Assembly: GCF_900111765.1 (NCBI RefSeq)
Contig: NZ_FOIB01000001.1
Location: forward strand, 1,302,001 to 1,366,000
Direction of reading: 5' to 3'
DNA from: Myxococcus fulvus
GTDB taxonomy: Bacteria > Myxococcota > Myxococcia > Myxococcales > Myxococcaceae
DNA length: 64,000 nucleotides
Positions 37,420 to 46,745 of this stretch are shown one piece after another. Every line of letters begins with the position of its first letter. The first letter of the stretch is position 1. Under the pieces are notes generated by a model. That model saw only the letters and a program-made list of their open reading frames with translations, was not told where the DNA came from and searched no databases. The position numbers and the translations under genes are program-made.

Positions 37420-38811
37420 CTACAGCAGGGCGTGCTCCTCCAGCTTGTTGTAGAGCGTCCGGCGGCTGATGCCGAGCAGCCGGGCCGCCAGCGTGCGGTT
37501 GTCGCCCGCGCGCGCGAGCGCGTCCACCAGGGCCTGCTTCTCGGTGCCCTTGCGTTGGGACTCGAGCGTGCGGCCGCTCTCGGCGGCGGGGCTCGCGAGC
37601 GCGGTGACGCCCTGGGGCGGCGTGAGCACGGGCGTGGTGAGCCCCGGCTGGCGGGCCAGCTCGCGCGAGACGTCGTCGCCCGTGAGCGTCTGTCCGTCGG
37701 AGAGGACCACCAGGCGCTCCAGGAAGTTCTGGAGCTGGCGCACGTTGCCCGGCCACGGCTGGGCGCGGAGCACCGCGAGCCCGTCCGGGGTGAGCGTGAA
37801 GGGCGGCTTGCCGTTGGTGCGCGCGTGGATGTCCAGGAAGTGGCGCGCGAGCGGCTCGATGTCCTCGGGGCGCTCGCGCAGTGACGGCAGCCACAGGGGC
37901 ACCACGTTGAGGCGGTAGAAGAGGTCCTCGCGGAAGCGCCCCGCCTTCACCAGGTCCTCGAGCGGCTGGTGCGTGGCGGCGACGAAGCGGACGTCCACCT
38001 TCACCGTCTGCGTTCCGCCCAGCCGCTCCAGCTCCCGCTCCTGGATGACCCGCAGGAGCTTCACCTGCACGGCGAGGGAGATGTCGCCAATCTCGTCCAG
38101 GAACAGCGTGCCGCCGTGCGCCAGCTCCACGCGGCCGGGCTTGCGCGTGGCGGCGCCGGTGAAGGCGCCCTTCTCGTAGCCGAACAGCTCGCTCTCCAGC
38201 AGCGTGTCCGGCAGCGCGGCGCAGTGCAGCTTCACGAAGGGGCCCGCGTGCCGGGGGCTGCCGTCGTGCACGGCCTTGGCGGCCAGCTCCTTGCCGGTGC
38301 CGGACTCTCCGCGCAAGAGCACGGTGGCCATGCCCGTGGCCGCCTTCGCGAGCAGGGCCTGGGCCTCCATCATCCGCTGGCTGCCGCCGACGAAGGCGCT
38401 CGGGGTGCGCAGCGGCTCGTTCGTCGCCTCACCTTGCGCGCGCAGGAGCGCCTTGCGGATGGTGAAGAGAATCTCCTCGCGGTCGAAGGGCTTGAGCACG
38501 AAGTCCGCGGCGCCCGCCTTCATCGCCTCCACCGCCAGCGGCACCGTGCCGTGCGCGGTGATGAGGATGACGGGGACATCCGGCCAGAGCCGGCCCATCT
38601 CGGCCAACAACTGCATGCCGTCCATGCCGGGCATACGCACGTCGCTGACCACCACGTCCACCGGCCAGCGCTCCAGGAGCGCGAGCGCCTCCGTCCCGTT
38701 GCGCGCCGTGTGCGTGGCCAGGCCCGCCTGACCCAGGAGCGCACCCAGCACCTTCGCCACCGCCGGGTCGTCATCGACCAGCAGCACGGTTCCCTTCAAC
38801 GACTCACTCAC
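37420..38811 (-). CDS. Sigma-54-dependent response regulator (NtrC family)
   Basis: A 463-residue activator. The receiver domain has the acidic pocket LLVDDD (11-15) and the phospho-acceptor Asp57 in VSDVRMPG. The AAA+ domain has Walker A GESGTGKE (from 168) and the sigma-54 contact loop GAFTGA (215-220). A C-terminal Fis-type helix-turn-helix (LAARLLGISRRTLYNKLEE) binds DNA. It would activate sigma-54 promoters when phosphorylated. The gene starts with GTG overlapping the stop of the kinase gene by 4 bp, with AGGAG 8 nt upstream, so the two are co-translated. Target genes are not visible. Confidence 0.94.
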   Translation of the reverse strand: MSESLKGTVLLVDDDPAVAKVLGALLGQAGLATHTARNGTEALALLERWPVDVVVSDVRMPGMDGMQLLAEMGRLWPDVPVILITAHGTVPLAVEAMKAGAADFVLKPFDREEILFTIRKALLRAQGEATNEPLRTPSAFVGGSQRMMEAQALLAKAATGMATVLLRGESGTGKELAAKAVHDGSPRHAGPFVKLHCAALPDTLLESELFGYEKGAFTGAATRKPGRVELAHGGTLFLDEIGDISLAVQVKLLRVIQERELERLGGTQTVKVDVRFVAATHQPLEDLVKAGRFREDLFYRLNVVPLWLPSLRERPEDIEPLARHFLDIHARTNGKPPFTLTPDGLAVLRAQPWPGNVRQLQNFLERLVVLSDGQTLTGDDVSRELARQPGLTTPVLTPPQGVTALASPAAESGRTLESQRKGTEKQALVDALARAGDNRTLAARLLGISRRTLYNKLEEHALL

Positions 38812-40349
38812 GCGGCTTCTCCTTCGGCCCCACCTTCCACGCGCCGGGCTTCCACCGGCAGGCGCAGACGCACCACCGTACCGCGCCCCTCCCGGCTTGT
38901 CAGACCCACGGTGCCTCCGTGCGCCTCCACCACGCGTCGGACGAAGGCCAGTCCCATCCCGCTGCCCGAGGCCTTGGTGGTGAAGAAGTCGTCGAAGGCG
39001 CGCTCGCGGGTGCGCACGTCCATGCCTTCGCCCGTGTCCTCCACCTCCACCGCGACGGTCGCGCCGTCCTTCAGCGTGCGCACGGTGAGTGTGCCGCCCT
39101 TCGGCATGGCCTCCGCGGCGTTGCGCACCAGGTTCTCCACGGCGTTGGTGAGCAGGTCCTCGTCCGCGGCGCAGGCGGGCAGGTCCGGCGCGAGCTCGCG
39201 GACGATGGTGATGGGGCTCGTGCTCGCGAAGGCCTGGAGGGAGAGGACGCTCTCCACGAGCCGGCCCAGGTCCACGGGGTGGGGGAGGGGCTCCACGCGC
39301 GCGAGGCGCTGGTAGGTGTCCACGACGCGCCCCAGTCGTTCGACCTGTTCGAGCATGAGGTCGAGGAACTCGCCGTGCGTGTCCCACGACTGGCCGCGCG
39401 CGTGTTCTTCCTTGAGGTACTGGGCGGCGCCCTTGAGCGCGGCGATGGGGTTCTTCAGGTCGTGCGCCATCTGCGCGGAGAAGCGGCCCAGGGTGGCCAG
39501 GCGCTCCATGCGCTCGCCTCGGGTGACGAAGGCGGTGACGCCCCGGCGCGTGGCGGCGACGAGCGAGAAGGTGATGGCGGTGGTGCACAGGACGAGCGCG
39601 CCCACCTGCGCGGCGAAGAGGCGGAAGACGGCGAGGTAGGCGAGTACGCCCACGCCCGCGAGCACCACCGCGTGCAGCGCCATGCGGGGGGCGCCCTCGC
39701 TCTCGTCGCGTCCGAAGAGCCCGAAGCGCAGCGAGGCGGTGGCCATCAAGGGCATGCACAGGAGCGTGCCCAGGTTGCCCAGGCGTGGCACCTGTCTGAG
39801 GCCGAGCTCCACCGCGAGCTCGGTGAGGAGCAGGGCGACGAGGAAGGTGAGCCCCAGGGCCATCAAGCTCGCGCGGGCGCGCTCGTCCGGGCGACGCGCG
39901 TCGCGCAGGTGCAGCGCGAGGAGTGTGAAGGTCCCGATGACCGGTGGGACCACGAGGACGGTGACGAAGATGCCGAAGCGCAGGGTGAGGATTGTCGCGG
40001 CGAGCGAGGGCACGCCCAGCGCCACGTGCATGAGCAGGGCGAGGGCGCCGAAGACGGCATAGGTGCCGTACATGGCCCAGGCCGAGCGGCGGCGGCGACC
40101 CACGAAGGCGAGGGTGAAGTGCAGGGTGCACGGCACCGTCATCAGCGCGGCGGCGAAGCCCACCAGTCGCCAGCCCGTCTCGCCCGCGCCGGCCAATGCG
40201 TAGCCGGTGAAGTTCCACGCGGACAGCGCGATGGAGAGCAGGGAGAGCGGCAGTGCGAGCGGGCTGCGTCCCACCCGGGCCAACGCCAGCCCCGCGAGCG
40301 CGAGCTGCCCGGCGCACGCGATGAGGCTGATCCACATCCCACCGGTCAT
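38808..40349 (-). CDS. Membrane sensor histidine kinase, partner of the adjacent NtrC regulator
   Basis: A 513-residue kinase. The N-terminal 270 residues hold about seven hydrophobic helices, a 7TM-like sensor with no periplasmic domain of size. The dimerisation domain has the phospho-acceptor His296 in SAQMAHDLKNPI. The ATP-binding domain has the N-box NAVENLVRNAAEAM, G1 VEDTGEGM and GMGLAFV. The signal is unknown. It forms an operon with the NtrC gene (4-bp overlap). An AGGA lies about 5 nt before the ATG. Its upstream region (40350-40661) carries a direct repeat. Confidence 0.92.
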   Translation of the reverse strand: MTGGMWISLIACAGQLALAGLALARVGRSPLALPLSLLSIALSAWNFTGYALAGAGETGWRLVGFAAALMTVPCTLHFTLAFVGRRRRSAWAMYGTYAVFGALALLMHVALGVPSLAATILTLRFGIFVTVLVVPPVIGTFTLLALHLRDARRPDERARASLMALGLTFLVALLLTELAVELGLRQVPRLGNLGTLLCMPLMATASLRFGLFGRDESEGAPRMALHAVVLAGVGVLAYLAVFRLFAAQVGALVLCTTAITFSLVAATRRGVTAFVTRGERMERLATLGRFSAQMAHDLKNPIAALKGAAQYLKEEHARGQSWDTHGEFLDLMLEQVERLGRVVDTYQRLARVEPLPHPVDLGRLVESVLSLQAFASTSPITIVRELAPDLPACAADEDLLTNAVENLVRNAAEAMPKGGTLTVRTLKDGATVAVEVEDTGEGMDVRTRERAFDDFFTTKASGSGMGLAFVRRVVEAHGGTVGLTSREGRGTVVRLRLPVEARRVEGGAEGEAA

Positions 40350-40506
40350 GGGGTCCTGTCCCGTGCTGGCATCACCGTCGCAGCATAGCGGGATGACGCG
40401 GCTCCCGGAGCCGAGGCATGGATGCTTGCCCGGGACGATGGGACTCGCGACGGTCGCTCGGTGCACGCCCTATCGGCGCATGAGCAATGGGTCTGAAGGG
40501 AGTGCT

Positions 40507-40561
40507 CTGTCCGTGCTCACGCTGTCGGGCGTAGGCGAGGCGGAACCCTCCTCGACTCACC
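40507..40561. repeat. Direct repeat, copy 1 (55 bp)
   Basis: Begins CTGTCCGTGCTCACGCTGTC and ends CCTCGACTCACC. Copy 2 lies 96 bp to the right. The first 22 bp are identical; the middle is diverged with one indel. Confidence 0.75.
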
Positions 40562-40602
40562 GGAGCGCAGCGCATGTCCCCAGCGGCATCGGATGCGAGG
40601 GG

Positions 40603-40656
40603 CTGTCCGTGCTCACGCTGTCGGTTGAGCCGAGACGGAGCCCGCCTCGACTCACC
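40603..40656. repeat. Direct repeat, copy 2 (54 bp)
   Basis: Same start and end as copy 1, with changes and a 1-nt shorter middle. It ends 6 bp from the stop of the MshEN/HEAT gene. Purpose unknown. Confidence 0.75.
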
Positions 40657-40661
40657 GACGC

Positions 40662-43600
40662 TCAGAGCATGCCCAGTCGGCGGGCGTTGGCCGGGTCCAC
40701 CGCGGCGCTCTCCCACCGACGCGCTGCCGCTTCGCGCTCGTTCTCCGGCGCGTCCGCGTAGTAGCCGAGCGTGTCGTTGAGCGCGCGGCTCAGCTCCTCG
40801 ATGGCGGCGAGCCGCACGTCGAGCTCGCGGTGTCGCAGCGCCGCGATGAGCCAGTCCGCGCGGCGACGGCTGCGGTTCTCCGCCCACCACGCCGCCCACT
40901 GCTTCGGGCTGAGACCCAGCGGCATGCGCGTCACCTCGCGCAGTGCTTCCGCCGCGGCCTGCGCGCACATCTCGTCCTCGCTGCGCGTGAGCTGGATGAG
41001 GCCCTCGACGGCCTCGCGGTCATGCAGCGTGCCCAGCGCCCGAGCCGCCAGCGCGCGACGCATCGTGTCCCGGCTGTTGAGCTCCTGGCGCAGCTCACGC
41101 ATCGCCGAGTCCAACCGCGGCAACTGCTTCAGCGCGGCCGCCGCCACCCGCGCGGCGCTCGAGATGTCCGGCTCCAGGTCGAACAGGCCGCGCAGCACGC
41201 CGTCCACCAACTCCACGTAGGGCAGGTTTCCCGCCGTGAGCAGCGCGAAGTAGCGCGTGTCCGCGTCAGGCGAATCCAGCAGCGGCGCCAACGCCTGCGC
41301 GGCCGGGCGCCCCAGTCGCGACAGCGCGGCGGGAATCGGGCCGAGCTCGTCCGCCTCGGGCAGCTCCACCACGGGCAGCCGGCTCCACGCGGTGGGACCG
41401 GGGAAGTGCTGGGCGAGCACCCGGGCACTCGCTTCGGGCGAGCGCGCCAGCTCCACCATCGCGTTCGAGCGCTGCGCGGCGTCCGGGCCCGTGAGCCGAC
41501 GCAGTAGCGGCGCGAAGTCCGGCGGCGGACGCTCCTCCTGCGACTGCGCGCGAGGCGGCAGCGCGGCGGCGCGTCCCACCGTGCCCGCGGCGCCTCGACC
41601 GAAGAACGGGCTCCATCCCAGCCCCGCCACCACCGCGGGCGCGGGAGCGGGCGTGGCGGCCACCGGCACGTCCACGTCGATGGTGATGTCCTCCTCGATG
41701 GAGCGAGGCTCGGACACGCGCTGCTTGCGGAAGAGGATGAGCTCCTGGAAGGCCGAGGCCAGGTCCTGGCAGAACAGGATGTAGTCCGACAGCCGTCGCT
41801 GGCTCATCGGCTTCTGTCCGCAGTCTCCGTAGAGGATGGCCACCAGCCGGCCCTTCACCTCCACCGGGTACAGGAACACCGTGCGCGGCGTCTGCCGACC
41901 GAACAGCTCCAGATAGTGCCGGGTGAGCGCGTCCGGAGGCAGCGGCCCCGCGTAGCTTCCCCGCGTCACGGCCACCGTGCGGAAGACGCTGCTCGCGTCG
42001 AGCGGCACGGACACCTGGGTGAGCCCTTCGCTCGCCATGCCGTCGCCGCGCGCTTCCCAGCCAATCGCCGCGCCTCGCAACACCGCGAAGGCCGCCACGT
42101 AGTCGAACGTCCGCCGGCCGAAGCGCAGCGCCACGTCCATCAACTTGTCGCGGTCCTTGGTGGACTCGCGCAGCGCGGCGCGCGCCGCCGCCAGCGTCCA
42201 GTCAGGGACCTCCTGATTGGCGGACGCAGTGGGCGGCGGCCGGACCTCGGACTCGGGCGCCTTGGCCTTGGGCTGCGCGGCGGGCTTGTTCGGATTGGGG
42301 AAGACGATGAACGCGGGCTCGCTCGAGCGCGGAGGTTGCGCGGGCGGCACCTCGGGTCGAGGACCTCCGGCCAGCAGCGGCGAGCCGAAGCGCATCGTGG
42401 AGAGCGGCACGGAGTCCGTCCCCGACGTGGGCGCGGCGGGCCCCGGCGGCCACAACTGCGGCGCGCCACCGGACGGCGCGGGCGGCCACAACGGAGGCGC
42501 GGCACCGGGGGGCGTCGCGGAAGAGGGCGCTCCGCTGGCCGGAGCCGTCGAGGGACGTGCCCCCGTCACGGGCTGAGAGGAAGGCTGCGCGCCAGGCGCC
42601 GTGGAGGGACGTGCCCCCGAGGACGCGCCACCCTGCGCCGTCGCCGGAGGCTGCGCGCTGGGACCTGTCGCGAGCCGGCCCGAGGATGTGGCCGACGGAA
42701 CTCCGCTCGACGTCGTCGTCGGATACGCCGCCGGCTGTGCACCGGAACCTGTCGCGGGTCGGCCCGAAGCGGCGCCGCTCGTCGAGGGATGGGCGGGAGG
42801 CTGGCCCGCGAAACCTGCCGATGCGGTGCCGGTCGTCGTGGGCTGCGCCACCGACGCTCCGGTCGAAGCGCCGCTCGTCGTGGCGGGATACGCCGCGGAC
42901 ACCCCGGTCGAAGTACCACTCGTCGCTGGATGCGCGGGAGGCTGTCCCGCGAAACCTGTCGGTGATGCGCCGCTCGTCGCGGACTGCGTCCCGGTCGATG
43001 AACCCGCCGGAGACTGCGCCCCAGCAGTCGCGGGCCGGGCCGGAACTCCCGTCGGCGAAGCACCTCCCGCGCGCGCTGGAGCCTGCGCTTCGGACGGAGC
43101 ACCGCTCGCGGACGGCACACCACCCCGGTGAACCGTCGTGGGCGCCGCTTCCACGGGAGGCCGAGGCGGAGTCGCCGTGAGCACCGGCGGCTGGGCCGGG
43201 CGCGAGGTGTCGGGCCTGGACGGCGGCGTCGCGGGACGCTCGGCCGCGGGCATGTTCAGCCGCAGCGGGGCCCGCACGAAGGCAGGAGGCGGCACCGGGT
43301 CGGGAGGCGGCGGCGGAGGCGGACGCTGGGACGCGGGCGCCTCTCGGGGCGCGGCGCGAATCTCCGCGGCCACCGGCTCTCCGGCGACGGAGCGGGCCAG
43401 CCGCTCCACCATGTCCACCGTGAGCGATTCATCCGAGGGCGGCGGCGGAGGCGGCGTGACGGGGAGCTGCTTGTCCGGATCCAACGCGGACACCAGCTGC
43501 GTGAAGCGCGGCGCCAGTGGCTGGCGGTAGATGGTGGAGATCCACTCGCGGATCCGCACCTCGGTGGCCACCCACAGCTCGAGCGGCTTGCCGAGCAGGA

Positions 43601-43943
43601 ACCCGACCTCGTCCAGCTCCTTCTTCGGCACCGGATACGCGCAGGCGACGTGCAGCGTCTGCCCATCCAGCGACAGCGGCACCGCGCACAGCCGCTCCGC
43701 GATCTTCGGCGGGATGAAGGACGCGACCTCGAGGTTCGGCTCGAAGTCGACCAGGTTCACCGGCCGGAAGCCCGCGACGTCACCGAGCAGCGAGAGGACA
43801 TCCGCCTCGTTCGCGAGCCCCTGCTCCAAGAGCAGCGTGTCCAGATGCCCGCCCTGGGCCTGCTGGAGTCGCAACAACTCTCCCGCCTTCTCCTGGGAAA
43901 GGAGCGTGCGGGAGACGAGGAGCTGAGCAAGGCGGGCGGGCAT
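40662..43943 (-). CDS. MshEN-like / Pro-rich / GAF-like / HEAT-repeat protein
   Basis: A 1093-residue cytoplasmic modular protein without an ATPase domain. Residues 1-150 resemble the MshEN (GspE N-terminal) domain that binds c-di-GMP in several ATPases. The motif is degenerate: RLAQLL-x9-EKAGELLRLQQ and HLDTLLLEQGLANEADVLSLL, with Ala where the first Gly is expected. A long Ser/Thr/Pro/Ala linker (about 175-570) holds TTSGASTG-like repeats. Residues about 578-741 form a GAF-like module (RTFDYVAAFAVLRG, RTVFLYPVEVKGRLVAILYGD). Residues about 808-1061 are HEAT-like repeats (VLRGLFDLEPDISSAARVAAAAL, ALAARALGTLHDREAVEGLIQL). The plan suggests a scaffold that reads a small-molecule signal; the partner is unknown. 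Confidence 0.75.
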   Translation of the reverse strand: MPARLAQLLVSRTLLSQEKAGELLRLQQAQGGHLDTLLLEQGLANEADVLSLLGDVAGFRPVNLVDFEPNLEVASFIPPKIAERLCAVPLSLDGQTLHVACAYPVPKKELDEVGFLLGKPLELWVATEVRIREWISTIYRQPLAPRFTQLVSALDPDKQLPVTPPPPPPSDESLTVDMVERLARSVAGEPVAAEIRAAPREAPASQRPPPPPPPDPVPPPAFVRAPLRLNMPAAERPATPPSRPDTSRPAQPPVLTATPPRPPVEAAPTTVHRGGVPSASGAPSEAQAPARAGGASPTGVPARPATAGAQSPAGSSTGTQSATSGASPTGFAGQPPAHPATSGTSTGVSAAYPATTSGASTGASVAQPTTTGTASAGFAGQPPAHPSTSGAASGRPATGSGAQPAAYPTTTSSGVPSATSSGRLATGPSAQPPATAQGGASSGARPSTAPGAQPSSQPVTGARPSTAPASGAPSSATPPGAAPPLWPPAPSGGAPQLWPPGPAAPTSGTDSVPLSTMRFGSPLLAGGPRPEVPPAQPPRSSEPAFIVFPNPNKPAAQPKAKAPESEVRPPPTASANQEVPDWTLAAARAALRESTKDRDKLMDVALRFGRRTFDYVAAFAVLRGAAIGWEARGDGMASEGLTQVSVPLDASSVFRTVAVTRGSYAGPLPPDALTRHYLELFGRQTPRTVFLYPVEVKGRLVAILYGDCGQKPMSQRRLSDYILFCQDLASAFQELILFRKQRVSEPRSIEEDITIDVDVPVAATPAPAPAVVAGLGWSPFFGRGAAGTVGRAAALPPRAQSQEERPPPDFAPLLRRLTGPDAAQRSNAMVELARSPEASARVLAQHFPGPTAWSRLPVVELPEADELGPIPAALSRLGRPAAQALAPLLDSPDADTRYFALLTAGNLPYVELVDGVLRGLFDLEPDISSAARVAAAALKQLPRLDSAMRELRQELNSRDTMRRALAARALGTLHDREAVEGLIQLTRSEDEMCAQAAAEALREVTRMPLGLSPKQWAAWWAENRSRRRADWLIAALRHRELDVRLAAIEELSRALNDTLGYYADAPENEREAAARRWESAAVDPANARRLGML

Positions 43944-43994
43944 GTAGGCGCGGCATCTTACGGCCGCGGCCGCAAGGCACAATGAAGCGGTGGT

Positions 43995-45230
43995 TCAGCT
44001 CGGTTGAACGACGAAGGTGGACGTCAGCTTGTCATGGAGCGTCTGTCCACGGCGATCAAAGAGCGCCATCCAGAATCCGCCCAGGAACAACACGAACGAG
44101 AGGCTGGCGAGCATCGCGCGGACGATGGCCCGTCCCGGCGCCGGCGCCAGGCCGTGGGTGTCCACCAGCCTCAGGCCCAGCAGCAGTCGGCCCAACGTGC
44201 GTCCGTTCCAGAGGAAGGCCGCCACCGCGCAGTACACGAGCGCCAACACCAGCACCAGGAAAAACCCGGGCAGCAGCACCGTGTGCAGCGCCCGCAGCCA
44301 CGCGACGAACCCGTCCAGGCCGGACAGGCCCGCCTCGGGCGCCTTCATCCCCGTCACCGACGAGGCCAGGGTGATGTACAGCGCCGCCACGCCACCGATG
44401 GCCGCCGCGTCGATGCTGAAGGACAACAGCCGGCGCCACAGCGACGCGGGGCGCGCGTGGACCTCGGCGACCCCCGGCTGCACCGCGGCGGTGCGCACGG
44501 ACTTCGGCTTCTCCGCCCGAGGCGCGGCGCTGGCCATCACCGGCAGGCCCGAGGACACCGGCGCGGGGGCCGGCGTCTCCAGGGCCGCCATCACCGGCAG
44601 GCCCGAGGACACCGGGGCCACGGGCTCCGGCGCGGACCAGGGCAGGCCCGACGGCATGGGCGAGCCGGGCTCCGTGTCCGCCAGGCTCGCGGCGGGCGCC
44701 GGAGTCTCCACGCGGGGCAGGCCGGGGAGGCCGGGGGCGGGCGCCACCAGCGGCTGCACGCGCGGCGGCACCGGCGGGGTGCCATAGGCGGGCGTCATGG
44801 CGGACATGGGCGTCTGCGCCGTGGCCGGCACGGGCGGCACATCCACCGGGAACCCGCCGCCCTGGGCCCAGGACGGCTGGGCGGCCGGCGGAGGCGTCAC
44901 GGCGCGAGGCGTGGGCCGGTGCGAGGGCGTCATGCCCGGCGGGGTGGGGCGGGCGACCCCGGGCGGATTCTGGGGCGCGGCGGCGCGGGGCGCGGCGGGC
45001 GGAGGAAGCGGGCCCGCGAGCGGCGCCACGGACGGCGGGGCCGGGGGCGCGGGGCTGCGCTCGGCGAAGGCGGGGCCGTCGTCACGCTCGCCGGAGCGGC
45101 GGTCGATGCGCAGGTCCCGGTCGAGGAAGCTGGGCAGACCCGGCAGGGTGGTCTGGGCGGCGGCCTTGGCGCAGGAGGGGCACTCTCCGACGGGCGGCAA
45201 CAGGGCTCCGCACTTCATGCACTTGGACAA
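43995..45230 (-). CDS. RDD-family membrane protein with N-terminal zinc ribbon
   Basis: A protein of about 411 residues. The TTG at 45230 is preferred: GGAGGA lies 7 nt upstream and it leads straight into CMKCG. An ATG 33 nt upstream (45263) has no RBS. A CxxC-x9-CxxC zinc ribbon (Cys4, 7, 17, 20) starts the protein. A long Pro/Ala-rich linker follows (about 25-260, two near-identical PVSSGLPVMA units). The C-terminal RDD domain has three or four hydrophobic helices and motifs WRRLLSFSIDAAAIG, GRTLGRLLLGLRLVD and QTLHDKL. RDD proteins may transport small ions; a role in sensing here is inference. It is 51 bp upstream of, and reads with, the MshEN/HEAT gene. Confidence 0.8.
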   Translation of the reverse strand: MSKCMKCGALLPPVGECPSCAKAAAQTTLPGLPSFLDRDLRIDRRSGERDDGPAFAERSPAPPAPPSVAPLAGPLPPPAAPRAAAPQNPPGVARPTPPGMTPSHRPTPRAVTPPPAAQPSWAQGGGFPVDVPPVPATAQTPMSAMTPAYGTPPVPPRVQPLVAPAPGLPGLPRVETPAPAASLADTEPGSPMPSGLPWSAPEPVAPVSSGLPVMAALETPAPAPVSSGLPVMASAAPRAEKPKSVRTAAVQPGVAEVHARPASLWRRLLSFSIDAAAIGGVAALYITLASSVTGMKAPEAGLSGLDGFVAWLRALHTVLLPGFFLVLVLALVYCAVAAFLWNGRTLGRLLLGLRLVDTHGLAPAPGRAIVRAMLASLSFVLFLGGFWMALFDRRGQTLHDKLTSTFVVQPS

Positions 45231-45237
45231 CGGACTC

Positions 45238-45243
45238 TCCTCC
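45238..45243 (-). promoter_or_regulatory. Shine-Dalgarno deciding a TTG start
   Basis: GGAGGA on the minus strand with 7 nt to TTG at 45230. The only upstream ATG (45263) has no comparable element. Confidence 0.6.
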
Positions 45244-45398
45244 GGGATGAGACGCGTCGCCATGAAAAGACGTCCGCACCGAAGGAGCAAGAAAAGTGGC
45301 GAGCCCCCGAGGTCCCTCGGTCGAGGAACCGTCAGGGGCTCGTCAACGGCAGGCGTCCACCTGTCCCCTGGGGGACAGCCGGTGTGGAGCGCCTCACG

Positions 45399-45665
45399 CT
45401 AGGCGTGGACACGGCGCCGTCCCACCGCTCCGACGATGAGCAGCACGACGATGGCACCCACTACCGACATGATGAGACCCGAGGGTCGCAAGTCGAAGAG
45501 CCGTCCGTCCCGCGTGAAGAGGGACCCGACCAATCCGCCCAGCAGCGAGCCGACCATGCCCAGCAGCGTCGTCGCCAGCAGGCCCATGCTCTGCTTGCCG
45601 GGGAGGATGGCGCGAGCGATGAGGCCCGCGATGAGGCCGATGATGATGAATGCGATGATCCCCAT
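45399..45665 (-). CDS. GlsB/YeaQ/YmgE family membrane protein
   Basis: An 88-residue membrane protein of the transglycosylase-associated/GlsB-YeaQ-YmgE stress family. Three hydrophobic helices are visible, with the signature GLIAGLIARAILPGKQSMG near the N-terminus, then GMVGSLLGGLVGSL and a final helix ending in VGRRRVHA. Members are linked to stress or envelope conditions; the mechanism is unclear. AGGAG and AAGG precede the ATG. It stands alone between rsmE and the RDD gene. Confidence 0.87.
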   Translation of the reverse strand: MGIIAFIIIGLIAGLIARAILPGKQSMGLLATTLLGMVGSLLGGLVGSLFTRDGRLFDLRPSGLIMSVVGAIVVLLIVGAVGRRRVHA

Positions 45666-45775
45666 GAACCCTTCTCCTGTCTGTGGGGGCCCGGAAGGTC
45701 CCAGATAGCGCAAACGTAGGAATGACCCAGAGAAGGTGGGAACCCGTGTGGAACGGGCGCTCGACTGGCCCCTCG

Positions 45776-46510
45776 CTAACCAAGCTCTCCGTCGAGGTGC
45801 ATCATCACCGCGAGGGCGGCGAGCGCGGCCGTCTCCGTACGGAGGATGCGCGCACCCAACGTGACGGGGCGGGCGCCCTGGGCCTTCAGCGCCTCCACCT
45901 CCTCACGGGCGAGCCCGCCCTCGGGCCCCACGACCAGCGCGATGGGCGTACCCGCGCCCGCGGCCCGGAACGCCTCGCCCAGCGGCACCGCGGACTCCTC
46001 CTCGTCCAACACCAACACCACCGTGCCCGGCGCGAGCGCGCGGACGGCGTCACCCAAGGAGCGTGGGACCTCGACGCCGGGAACGTCGTCGCGACGACAC
46101 TGGCGCGCGGCCTCCTCCACGATTTTCGTCCACCGCTGGGTGCGCTCCTGCGCGCGCTTGGGCTCGAGCTTCACCACGCTGCGCAGCGTGTCCACGGGGA
46201 GGAAGGCGGCCGCGCCCAGCTCCGTGCCCTTCTGCAGCACCCACTCCAGCTTGTCGCCCTTGGGCAGGCCCTGCACCACGCTCACCGCGCGGCGGGGCGG
46301 CGCCTGTCGCGAGGCCCCCAGGCTCACGCGCACCTCCTCGGCGCCCACGCCCATGACCTTCGCCTCGAACGCGCGGCCCTTGCCGTCGAAGACCTCCAGC
46401 GCGTCACCCTCGCCCAGGCGCAGGACGTGGACGACGTAGTGGCGGCGCTCGCCGGTGAGCACGAGCGTGTCGGGGGCGGGCTCGGCGATGGGGACGAAGA
46501 GGCGGACCAC
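45776..46510 (-). CDS. rsmE: 16S rRNA (uracil-1498-N3)-methyltransferase RsmE
   Basis: A 244-residue SPOUT-class enzyme, the usual length for RsmE (243 in E. coli), which methylates U1498 of 16S rRNA. The N-terminal PUA-like part begins VVRLFVP and has GERRHYVVHVLRLGEGD. The C-terminal trefoil-knot part carries KGDKLEWVLQKGTELG, IALVVGPEGGLAREE and LGARILRTETAAL, the SAM-binding knot. GTG at 46510 with GGAG about 8 nt before it gives the right length. In many bacteria prmA is next to rsmE; here prmA is 5.7 kb away. Confidence 0.94.
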   Translation of the reverse strand: MVRLFVPIAEPAPDTLVLTGERRHYVVHVLRLGEGDALEVFDGKGRAFEAKVMGVGAEEVRVSLGASRQAPPRRAVSVVQGLPKGDKLEWVLQKGTELGAAAFLPVDTLRSVVKLEPKRAQERTQRWTKIVEEAARQCRRDDVPGVEVPRSLGDAVRALAPGTVVLVLDEEESAVPLGEAFRAAGAGTPIALVVGPEGGLAREEVEALKAQGARPVTLGARILRTETAALAALAVMMHLDGELG

Positions 46511-46745
46511 GTGGGCTTCTCCAGCGGCGACGGGGTGGGGGCGTGTCGGGGCGGGGACTTCAACAGCAAGCGCCGGCCCAATGCCAGGGCTCGCTGGCCT
46601 TCGCGACTTGAGGCACCATGAGCATGTCGGTGCCCCGTGGCAGGTTCCCCTGGACCTCGCGCGCATGGGACGTGGTGGACGCGAGGACGTGACGCTGACG
46701 GTCCTGGCTCCGCCCCGGGAAGGGAAGGAAGGGGAGTTCGCCATC

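Larger units (their letters stand above)
40350..40661. other. Intergenic region holding a diverged direct repeat
   Basis: This 312-bp non-coding gap separates two minus-strand genes. Apart from the two ~54-bp repeats recorded separately, I see no gene, tRNA or clear terminator in it. It should hold the kinase-gene promoter near its left end. Confidence 0.6.
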
